Assembly: GCA_030592085.1 (NCBI GenBank)
Contig: JAUUZV010000163.1
Span: 1 to 5,543, forward strand
DNA length: 5,543 nt
Source: Clostridia bacterium
Lineage (GTDB): Bacteria; Bacillota; Clostridia; DUPQ01
Direction: 5' to 3'
Every line of letters begins with the position of its first letter. The first letter of the stretch is position 1. The position numbers were made by a program, and so were the translations under genes. Positions 1-5,543 of this stretch are shown here, in pieces. Below the pieces are notes generated by a model. It ran no database searches and was not told the origin of the DNA. It saw nothing but the letters and a program-made list of their open reading frames with translations.

Positions 1-277
1 ATAAAAAGAGACCGCCTAATAAAAAGCCTATAGCTGCTACAAGCCAAGGTTTGTTACTTGTTTCTTCAGCTAATTCAATAGCTGGTGCTAATAGCGACCA
101 AAAAGAAGCTGCTATCATAACACCTGAAGCAAGCCCTAACATAAAATTTAATACAGTTTTATTAATTGTTTTAAAAAAGAAAACAAGAGAAGCTCCTGCA
201 GCTGTTACAAACCATGTAAATAATGTTCCAATTAAAGCTTGTGTAATATGTGATAATCCTAAAAACCAATCATACAT
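1..277 (-). CDS. ZIP-family divalent metal transporter, N-terminal part (cut by window edge)
   Basis: Only the first 92 codons are present; the gene runs off the left edge. The protein starts MYDWFLGLSHITQALIGTLF and is strongly hydrophobic. Helix 1 spans roughly residues 10-35, with small residues (TAAGAS) and a run of Phe. Helix 2 spans about 42-68 with GVMIAASFWSLLAPAIELAE. A third helix begins near 78 (PWLVAAIGFLLGGLFL). The AGVMIAASFWSLL-P-AIE pattern is characteristic of bacterial ZIP-family (ZupT/GufA-like) transporters, inner-membrane carriers that normally import Zn2+ or other divalent metals. The metal-binding histidines of later helices lie outside the window, so the metal cannot be inferred. 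The ATG lies 2 nt after the stop codon of the rhamnosidase, and its AAAGGA ribosome site sits inside the end of that gene, so translation is probably coupled. Family assignment is confident; substrate is unknown. Confidence 0.88.
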   Translation of the reverse strand, partial: MYDWFLGLSHITQALIGTLFTWFVTAAGASLVFFFKTINKTVLNFMLGLASGVMIAASFWSLLAPAIELAEETSNKPWLVAAIGFLLGGLFL

Positions 278-279
278 AA

Positions 280-3075
280 TTATATCCTTTCAATTTTAAT
301 AATCCAATTATCATTTATTTCTTCAATGATTTCAATGGTTTTAGGAACTTTTGCATAAAACATTTTTTTATTATTTTCCTTGCGCCATCGTACATCTATT
401 CTACCATGAGGTGTGGGTATACTTCCTTCACACCATTTTATATCAACATCTGGAATTTTTAGAGAAATTTTATTAAAACCTTCTTCTATAGGTAAAAATC
501 CTAATAAGTATTTAATAAATACATATCCAGGTGAAGATGACCAAGAATGACAATAACTCCTTGTTCTAGAATTCTCATAAAATCCTGGGAAAACTTCCCA
601 ACAAGTTGAAGAATCATAACGTAACATCATCCCCCACCTATTTCGAATCTCGTCTAATATTCTTTGAGTGTTTCCCTGTTTATTATAAATATTGAATAGA
701 TAAAACAACATAAATGGAGATCCTACATCTATCCAATGATTAGGTTTATTTAAAATTTTTCTTAAAACTATCTCTTTTTTTCTTTCATCTTTTATTAGAT
801 TATATTGATAAAGCATTACATGTGTTTGCATTCCAACAGTTTTAGATAATCCGTATTTATGAGTATAACCATCAACAAACTCTTGTTTTTCTTCTAACCA
901 TAATTTTTTATCAAGATATGTTAATAATCGTAGTTTTTCTTCATTGAATAAATTGACTTCCTCTTTATGTAATCTAAGAGCCATCTTTTCAAAAATCTCA
1001 AAACAATAAGCTAGTAATCCTTGTTGTGCTGTCATAACCCCTTGATTATGAATATCCATAGGTGCCCAATCAATCATATTCCAAGCAGAAATATTAAAAG
1101 CTCCATCTTCTTCAATGAAATTTGTATAATATTTAAGTGTCTCTTTTACAGGTTCATATAGTTCTTCAATTACACTGTCATCTCCTGTATTAAATATATA
1201 TTCATCTATTGTTATTATCCAATTCATTGTCCAAAGTGGTATTGCTGTTTCCCAATCTGTAGGCATTAATGCTGCTAATAATTTAGTATACCCTCTAGAC
1301 AATGGCACTTGCATAATACAGTTTTTAACTAAGTTTTTTTCGCCAAAATAATATGAACTTACCATTGAAGAAACCTGTGCATCACCTGACCAAAAAGCTT
1401 GTTCATAGGTAGGACTATCAGCAAAAGTGTCTTCTGAACACAGTTGATTTGTTCGCCTAGAAATATCATAGATTTTATTTAATAAGTAATCTTCACATCT
1501 AAAGTGACCATTTCGCCCAACAGGATGACTTTTTTGATGAACGCTAAGCGAATATATTTCAATGGGACTAGTTACATTTCTAAATGTAAGCATAAGATAT
1601 CTAAATCCTAAACGGGTTGATGCTACATATTGCTGATAACCTTCTTTTAATATATATCTAATTCCATTATTTAAACCAAAAGTAAAATCAATTTCATCTT
1701 CAAATAAATTTTCAAATCCATATATATCTAACAGTGTATTTGCAGCACTTTTTATGGTAAATCCAATATTTCCTACAAACATATCATAAAAATCAATTAC
1801 AACTTCAATGTCTTCACCATTATTTCCAGGTTGTAATATAGTTGGTAAGGTATTTCCATGTAAAAGTCCATTATCATCAGATAATACTACTCGTTCATTG
1901 ATTACTTTCTTATTTTCAACTAACGATAATATATATTCATCAAAAAAAACATATTCATCATTTATAGGATTAATTAATTCGCGAAAAGATTCTAAATCTG
2001 GTGCTATTTCATATATTTTTTTATGTGTATCACTAATATTTGATAATTGTTCATAATTTTCTAATCCGCCATATATTTTATTATAACCATCTGTTTTATT
2101 TTCAATAACTGCAGTAGGTCCAATGGTGAAAAAATCAGAATAAGTGAGTTCTTCATCAAAATAAAACTCCATATGAGAATATAAATCATCATGTTTTGCA
2201 GCAATATTCATTAATAATAGTTGTTTTCCTTTTTTTACTTTTATGGCAGTTTTTCGATTAACACTATCAACTTTGTAATATGTTTTATCAATTTTTATAT
2301 CACCAAAAACGCCATTCCATTTATTATTTGGAAAGTTAATAAAACCTGTCTGTTCACTAGGACTTGTAATATAAAACCCTAAAAACCCAGAAAATATAGA
2401 CGCATTAGCATCTTTTCTATTTGGAAACATTGTAGGTCGTAAATTAACTGAAACATTTTTTATAATAGGAATTACTTCTTTAATTGAATATATATTCTGT
2501 GGACGTACTAATTGGTGATCCATGAATTTCACTTCTCTGCTATGCAATTCCCCCCAATTATCTTTTATATTTGTGCTATTTTTCCAAATACTATCATCAA
2601 AACTTTTTTTCATCCACATTGAATCAAATTTATTTGCGTCAAAATATTCCATAAAACCTAAATTAACATTTCTCTTAACTGTTTTAGATTTGACACCTGT
2701 ATTAATAGAGCTTTTAACACTTTCATCTGATTGGCAAATAAGTATTTCATTTTGATTAATAGAAAATATGACTCCCCCTTGATTAACAATACTTTGATAA
2801 GTAGACATACCATAATCCCATACACTAATTGCAATAATATTATAATCTTCATCTAAATATGGAGTAATATCATATTCATCATAAAACCATCTCTCTTTAG
2901 TTGAACGAATTGGACCTTGCCCAACTTCATGACCATTTATATATAAAACATATCTGGTGTCAGCACTAATAGAAATCATAGTTTTTTCATTAGTTTTGCA
3001 AGTAAATTGCTTTCTAAAACAAGCAATTATGTTTTCACTTGGCGAACCACCATCCACCCAAATCCAATTTTTCAT
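280..3075 (-). CDS. GH78-type alpha-L-rhamnosidase, probably cytoplasmic
   Basis: This 931-aa protein has the multi-domain plan of family 78 glycoside hydrolases, which release terminal alpha-L-rhamnose by inversion. Residues 1-110 form the N-terminal beta domain (ADTRYVLYINGHEVGQGP, then ISVWDYGMSTYQ). Residues about 205-320 look like an extra beta-rich, carbohydrate-binding-like domain. Residues about 395-515 match the concanavalin-like domain preceding the catalytic barrel. Residues about 520-855 are the (alpha/alpha)6 catalytic domain, and 856-931 the C-terminal beta domain (IPTPHGRIDVRW). By family pattern, Glu558 in DSPTYEQAFWSGDA is the likely general acid and Glu827 in TCWEVFPG the likely general base, followed by SYCHSWSSSPGYVF. 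The acid motif differs from the textbook DCPQRDERLGW, so the exact substrate is uncertain. There is no signal peptide or membrane segment. The ATG has AAGGAGA 5 nt upstream and lies 18 nt after the lyase stop. Superfamily assignment is firm; rhamnose specificity is inferred. Confidence 0.88.
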   Translation of the reverse strand: MKNWIWVDGGSPSENIIACFRKQFTCKTNEKTMISISADTRYVLYINGHEVGQGPIRSTKERWFYDEYDITPYLDEDYNIIAISVWDYGMSTYQSIVNQGGVIFSINQNEILICQSDESVKSSINTGVKSKTVKRNVNLGFMEYFDANKFDSMWMKKSFDDSIWKNSTNIKDNWGELHSREVKFMDHQLVRPQNIYSIKEVIPIIKNVSVNLRPTMFPNRKDANASIFSGFLGFYITSPSEQTGFINFPNNKWNGVFGDIKIDKTYYKVDSVNRKTAIKVKKGKQLLLMNIAAKHDDLYSHMEFYFDEELTYSDFFTIGPTAVIENKTDGYNKIYGGLENYEQLSNISDTHKKIYEIAPDLESFRELINPINDEYVFFDEYILSLVENKKVINERVVLSDDNGLLHGNTLPTILQPGNNGEDIEVVIDFYDMFVGNIGFTIKSAANTLLDIYGFENLFEDEIDFTFGLNNGIRYILKEGYQQYVASTRLGFRYLMLTFRNVTSPIEIYSLSVHQKSHPVGRNGHFRCEDYLLNKIYDISRRTNQLCSEDTFADSPTYEQAFWSGDAQVSSMVSSYYFGEKNLVKNCIMQVPLSRGYTKLLAALMPTDWETAIPLWTMNWIITIDEYIFNTGDDSVIEELYEPVKETLKYYTNFIEEDGAFNISAWNMIDWAPMDIHNQGVMTAQQGLLAYCFEIFEKMALRLHKEEVNLFNEEKLRLLTYLDKKLWLEEKQEFVDGYTHKYGLSKTVGMQTHVMLYQYNLIKDERKKEIVLRKILNKPNHWIDVGSPFMLFYLFNIYNKQGNTQRILDEIRNRWGMMLRYDSSTCWEVFPGFYENSRTRSYCHSWSSSPGYVFIKYLLGFLPIEEGFNKISLKIPDVDIKWCEGSIPTPHGRIDVRWRKENNKKMFYAKVPKTIEIIEEINDNWIIKIERI
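285..290 (-). promoter_or_regulatory. Ribosome binding site of the ZIP gene, inside the rhamnosidase 3' end
   Basis: AAAGGA reads on the minus strand 7 nt before the ATG at 277. It overlaps the last sense codons of the rhamnosidase gene (…IERI-stop), so ribosomes finishing that gene are placed to start the transporter. This fixes the ZIP start codon and supports membership of the same operon. Confidence 0.7.
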
Positions 3076-3080
3076 TAGTC

Positions 3081-3087
3081 TCTCCTT
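3081..3087 (-). promoter_or_regulatory. Ribosome binding site of the rhamnosidase gene
   Basis: AAGGAGA on the minus strand lies 5 nt before the ATG at 3075, inside the 18-nt gap after the lyase stop codon. It supports the chosen start (MKNWIWVDGG) and shows that no separate promoter fits between the two genes. Confidence 0.75.
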
Positions 3088-3093
3088 AAGTTG

Positions 3094-4935
3094 TTAAATA
3101 AGTTCACATGTATAAGTACATTCATATAAAGTACTTTCGCCATGTCGTCTTGCAATGACTCCATATCTTGTTTCTTGAAAAGTTTTAGTATAACTATTAA
3201 CAATATAAATATCAGTATCATCATGGCCCTTCATATCTAAATGTATTATTTTATCTGGTAAAACAAACGATATTCGTTGATCTTTTTTCCCATCAATCAT
3301 TTTAATATCAAATAGATGTTGATACCCTTCATCATCTCCTAAACTATCAATTTCTTTAAATGGACTATTTATTTTCACTTCACCTTTACAATAAAAACAC
3401 CAATCAATTGTATAATCTTCAACACCTTTAATTAAAAACTTTTCACTAACAACATTTTCATTTATTGTAAACTCTCGCGAATAATCACAACACTCATATA
3501 CATTTTTTGATTTTGCTTTAATCGTTGTATCATCAAAATATTCAACAATTCCTTCAGGCCAGATACCTTCTCCAACCGGTTCATACTTTTGGTCCATCTG
3601 ATTGATTACAACAGTATTGTGGCTAATGCTTTTTTTCTGCCATTCATTAAATATTTTACTGCCATACCCATTACTAGATAAATCTGTAGAAATTAAATCA
3701 TCGTAAAAACAAAGTTCCATGGTCATAACATCAGGATGAGCATGACATATGGTTTTTATTCCAGTTTTTAAATAAACTTCAGTTATATCATTTTTAAGCA
3801 TTACACTAAATGAATCGCTAAAGTTCTGTGATCCAAATTCAGGTAGTCCGTCTGATTGATATTCTTGATTAAATAATAATCGTTCAATAGTGGATAAATC
3901 GTCTCCTTTATAAAAAGTACCAACAGTTTGCTTAAAATATGGATTATCAAATAACATCGCAGCATATTCATATTGAGCACGATATTTTTCAATATATGTT
4001 CCAGGCCAACCATCACATGGATTAGGTGTAAAACCATTTCTAAATGAGTTCTTAAGTGGGAATAAATATAATTGTTCAACATAATTTTCTAATTCTTGTT
4101 GTGTACTAATTTCTCTATCATATTTTTTTGCAAAATATAATAAATATGTGATTGGTTGAACACAATAAAAATGATAATGAGGTGATGACTCAAACCACAT
4201 ACCGTCTTTTGTTACTCCTCTTCTTAATTGGTCCATAATCCCAAAACGGGAATGAAATGCATTATCAATTGTATCCTGTCTATTAAAGAAAATTCCAATC
4301 ATTCCCTCAGCACACTTCATCCATACTGGAATATTATATATTTTATTTGAATATTGTTCATACATGGCAGCTTGTCTTACAAACAATTTTTCATACCATT
4401 TATCTAATTCAGCTTTAGTATATTGGTTACGTGTCATATCTAATGCAAATAGGATTTGTATCATATGAGCTGCATCTGTTAAGTTAATACCTGTTAATTT
4501 ACCTTCAAACCTTTTTGCAGGAGACCATGCCTTAAATTCGTCATAATTATCAGCAAAAAAGTTAACTACCTTTTTAATATAATCTATATATTGTGATCCA
4601 CCATTAACATTAAATATTATTGCAGCTTGATATACTTTTGAACAACTTTGTCCACGATAAGTAGCTGTCCAAGAATCGTCTTGTCCTTGATTACCACTAT
4701 TAACTTTACCACAAACAGTACATACATGACTATTACGAGAATTAATATCAAATTTTAATCGTCCTGAACATTCACTACAATGATAGTTATGTCCCCAACC
4801 TGCAACATCATTAGCATTATCATTGTAAGTACTAATAAAAGCATCTACATTTTCTTTCATTGTTTGGTACATAGTACTTGCCCATGTCTCTTTGCTTATT
4901 TTTTCTGCAACATTTTTCCAATTAATAGTATCCAT
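3094..4935 (-). CDS. Heparinase II/III-superfamily polysaccharide lyase with N-terminal zinc-ribbon-like motif
   Basis: This 613-aa protein resembles heparinase II/III-type lyases, which cleave uronic-acid-containing glycans by beta-elimination to leave an unsaturated uronate. Residues 46-78 hold a zinc-ribbon-like motif: GWGHNYHC, CxxC at 53-56 and CxxC at 72-75 with H52 and H70 nearby. Residues about 90-330 form an alpha-helical toroid with NIPVW (N201) and SPHYHFY (H253, Y254, H255), the expected places for the catalytic Asn and Tyr/His. Residues about 365-613 form the beta-sheet half with HAHPDVMTMEL (H398, H400, D402) and W432 followed by SHNTVVIN (H439, N440), the heparinase II/III C-domain signature. 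There is no signal peptide, and many cysteines suit a cytoplasmic location. The ATG start is preferred because GAAAGG lies 7 nt before it; a GTG at 4950 would add five residues (MKGKF). Substrate is not readable from sequence; pairing with a rhamnosidase suggests a rhamnose- and uronate-containing oligosaccharide. Confidence 0.85.
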   Translation of the reverse strand: MDTINWKNVAEKISKETWASTMYQTMKENVDAFISTYNDNANDVAGWGHNYHCSECSGRLKFDINSRNSHVCTVCGKVNSGNQGQDDSWTATYRGQSCSKVYQAAIIFNVNGGSQYIDYIKKVVNFFADNYDEFKAWSPAKRFEGKLTGINLTDAAHMIQILFALDMTRNQYTKAELDKWYEKLFVRQAAMYEQYSNKIYNIPVWMKCAEGMIGIFFNRQDTIDNAFHSRFGIMDQLRRGVTKDGMWFESSPHYHFYCVQPITYLLYFAKKYDREISTQQELENYVEQLYLFPLKNSFRNGFTPNPCDGWPGTYIEKYRAQYEYAAMLFDNPYFKQTVGTFYKGDDLSTIERLLFNQEYQSDGLPEFGSQNFSDSFSVMLKNDITEVYLKTGIKTICHAHPDVMTMELCFYDDLISTDLSSNGYGSKIFNEWQKKSISHNTVVINQMDQKYEPVGEGIWPEGIVEYFDDTTIKAKSKNVYECCDYSREFTINENVVSEKFLIKGVEDYTIDWCFYCKGEVKINSPFKEIDSLGDDEGYQHLFDIKMIDGKKDQRISFVLPDKIIHLDMKGHDDTDIYIVNSYTKTFQETRYGVIARRHGESTLYECTYTCELI

Positions 4936-4942
4936 AAATTTG

Positions 4943-4948
4943 CCTTTC
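4943..4948 (-). promoter_or_regulatory. Ribosome binding site deciding the lyase start
   Basis: GAAAGG on the minus strand lies 7 nt before the ATG at 4935. If the in-frame GTG at 4950-4948 were the start, this site would be inside the gene and only the weaker AAAGAGAA would precede it. The ATG is therefore the better start. Confidence 0.6.
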
Positions 4949-4956
4949 ACTTCTCT

Positions 4957-5298
4957 TTACTTCATTGCATAAGCAACAACCCATATAATTAATATTAAAA
5001 ATATGCTTGATGTTATAAATGCAAATAATAGTTGTTTTTTTGAAAACAAACGAGTTTCTTCTTTTTTTTGTTCTTTCATTAGACGCTCTTTTTTGATAAC
5101 TTCCATTAATTCTAAAGCTTTATCATAATCATCCTTTTCAACAAATAAATTAGCTTTATCAGAAGCTTGCTTATATTTTCTTTTACCTACTTGTGGTACT
5201 AACTGTATACTTGAAGAAATATTATTTTTTTTCAAAATCGCTTCAATTAAGTATGCTTCTAATTGATCTTCAGTCGTTATTAAAAAAACTTTTTCCAT
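4957..5298 (-). CDS. Small DUF2007-like protein with C-terminal membrane anchor
   Basis: This is a 113-aa protein of unknown function. Residues 1-66 resemble the DUF2007 'putative signal transducing protein' fold. They open with a beta-strand (KVFLITTEDQLEAYLIEAIL), continue with a KNNISSSIQLV segment like the usual 'LLexxGI' turn, and end in a second strand and helix (ANLFVEKDDYDKALELMEVI) matching the typical 'V-V--eD---A--ll' ending. Residues 67-88 are a highly charged Lys/Glu linker. Residues 89-111 are one hydrophobic helix (LLFAFITSSIFLILIIWVVA), so the protein is probably anchored in the membrane by its C-terminus with the soluble domain in the cytoplasm. Its ATG overlaps the stop of the upstream DUF4177 gene (TAATG), with AAAGAAGG 9 nt upstream. 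The stop is 21 nt before the lyase start. The family assignment comes from pattern recognition on a short, poorly conserved domain and is moderate. Confidence 0.75.
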   Translation of the reverse strand: MEKVFLITTEDQLEAYLIEAILKKNNISSSIQLVPQVGKRKYKQASDKANLFVEKDDYDKALELMEVIKKERLMKEQKKEETRLFSKKQLLFAFITSSIFLILIIWVVAYAMK

Positions 5299-5453
5299 TA
5301 AAAAGTACCTTCTTTAAGTTCTTTTATAAAGTAATGCATACTACTTTCAACACAAACTAATTTCCACCCATCTCTACCATATTCATTTAATTTCTCAGCA
5401 TATTTCTCAGGTTTAAATTTCACAATATTAACAACTTTATATTCATATTTCAT
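5298..5453 (-). CDS. DUF4177 family small protein
   Basis: This 51-aa protein, MKYEYKVVNIVKF…, ends in KELKEGTF. It shows the short DUF4177 pattern: an N-terminal YEYKVV strand, a helix with EKLNEYGRDGWKLV (the 'LNelGxeGWeLV' signature, residues about 21-33), and a final strand MHYFIKE. The family's function is unknown; members are usually small cytosolic proteins. The ATG at 5453 has a near-perfect AAGGAGG 8 nt upstream and a promoter just before that, so this is the first gene of the operon. It ends in TAATG, sharing one base with the start of the next gene, which implies translational coupling. It is short, but the ribosome site, family motif and coupling together make it a convincing gene. 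Confidence 0.85.
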   Translation of the reverse strand: MKYEYKVVNIVKFKPEKYAEKLNEYGRDGWKLVCVESSMHYFIKELKEGTF

Positions 5454-5461
5454 ATCTGTTT

Positions 5462-5468
5462 CCTCCTT
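5462..5468 (-). promoter_or_regulatory. Strong ribosome binding site of the first gene
   Basis: AAGGAGG on the minus strand, 8 nt before the ATG at 5453. It is the strongest Shine-Dalgarno match in the window and confirms the start of the 51-aa gene. Confidence 0.8.
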
Positions 5469-5485
5469 GTCGAAAATATGTGTTA

Positions 5486-5514
5486 ATTATACCACACAAC
5501 ATTTTACAAATAAC
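5486..5514 (-). promoter_or_regulatory. Probable sigma-A promoter with extended -10 for the operon
   Basis: On the minus strand a perfect TATAAT (5491-5486) is preceded by TG plus one base (TGGTATAAT), an extended -10 element. The -35 is weak: GTTATT (5514-5509) at 17-nt spacing. The extended -10 can compensate for this. Transcription would begin near 5479-5480, giving a leader of about 26 nt that ends with the AAGGAGG site. It is the only convincing promoter found for the five genes. Confidence 0.65.
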
Positions 5515-5523
5515 CAGTTAATT
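5508..5523. promoter_or_regulatory. Imperfect palindrome over the -35 region, possible operator
   Basis: The 16-nt sequence AAATAACCAGTTAATT has inner arms TAAC and GTTA around 2 nt, with matching AA and TT ends. Its centre lies about 36 nt before the predicted start of transcription, covering the weak -35, where a repressor or activator could act. It does not match the catabolite-response element pattern. AT-rich DNA gives short palindromes by chance, so this is tentative. Confidence 0.25.
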
Positions 5524-5543
5524 TCAATAATAATCTTTCTAAT

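Noticed and set aside
51..299. 82-codon plus-strand open frame
   Set aside because: It lies opposite the ZIP gene and the end of the rhamnosidase. Its translation matches no family I recognise, while the minus strand gives a clear ZIP protein with a ribosome site.
1808..2056. Plus-strand open frame inside the rhamnosidase gene
   Set aside because: It is antisense to a well-supported coding sequence, with no recognisable domain; a shadow of the AT-rich codons.
2522..2755. Plus-strand open frame, hydrophobic translation
   Set aside because: It is antisense to the rhamnosidase. The apparent hydrophobicity comes from reading Lys/Glu-rich codons in reverse.
2658..2852. Minus-strand open frame overlapping the rhamnosidase in another frame
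   Set aside because: It lies fully within the rhamnosidase coding sequence and has no domain signature.
3076..3093. Terminator or promoter between lyase and rhamnosidase
   Set aside because: The 18-nt gap holds only the ribosome site; there is no hairpin with a T-run and no room for a promoter.
3801..4082. 93-codon minus-strand open frame inside the lyase gene
   Set aside because: An alternative-frame shadow of the lyase with no recognisable family.
4780..4992. Plus-strand 70-codon open frame across the lyase start
   Set aside because: It is antisense to two supported genes, and its Cys/Ile/Phe-rich translation looks like a reversed shadow.
5522..5527. TTGAAA on the minus strand as the operon's -35
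   Set aside because: It is a good hexamer but lies 30 nt from TATAAT, far beyond the usual 16-18 nt spacing. No suitable -10 follows it at normal distance.

Overview
The window is AT-rich throughout. Five genes all lie on the minus strand, so they read from right to left. The low GC, the strong AAGGAGG-type ribosome binding sites, and the TAA stop on every complete gene point to a low-GC Bacillota or Mycoplasmatota lineage. Tryptophan is encoded by TGG and no in-frame TGA occurs, so the genetic code is standard. That argues against Mycoplasma or Spiroplasma but allows Erysipelotrichia/Turicibacter-like, Haloplasma-like, Acholeplasma-like or Izemoplasma-like hosts. The species cannot be fixed from the sequence.

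Layout in the direction of transcription: an extended -10 promoter near 5490; a 51-aa DUF4177-type protein (5453-5298), too short for ordinary ORF cut-offs; a 113-aa protein with a DUF2007-like soluble domain and one C-terminal membrane helix (5298-4957); a 613-aa heparinase II/III-superfamily polysaccharide lyase with an N-terminal zinc-ribbon-like four-cysteine motif (4935-3094); a 931-aa GH78-type alpha-L-rhamnosidase (3075-280); and the first 92 codons of a ZIP-family metal transporter, cut by the left edge of the window (277 to <1). Junctions are a 1-nt overlap, then gaps of 21, 18 and 2 nt. No terminator or second promoter is visible, so the five genes look like one operon. There is no gene-free stretch longer than about 90 bases.

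Functionally, the lyase and the rhamnosidase suggest breakdown of a glycan containing both uronic acid and L-rhamnose. Neither has a signal peptide, so they probably act in the cytoplasm on imported oligosaccharides. No sugar transporter or sugar regulator is in the window. The first two genes and the ZIP transporter have no obvious link to sugar metabolism. Either the carbohydrate pair was inserted into a housekeeping-type operon, or there is an unexplained link such as metal supply for the lyase. No RNA genes, CRISPR arrays, insertion sequences or long repeats were seen.
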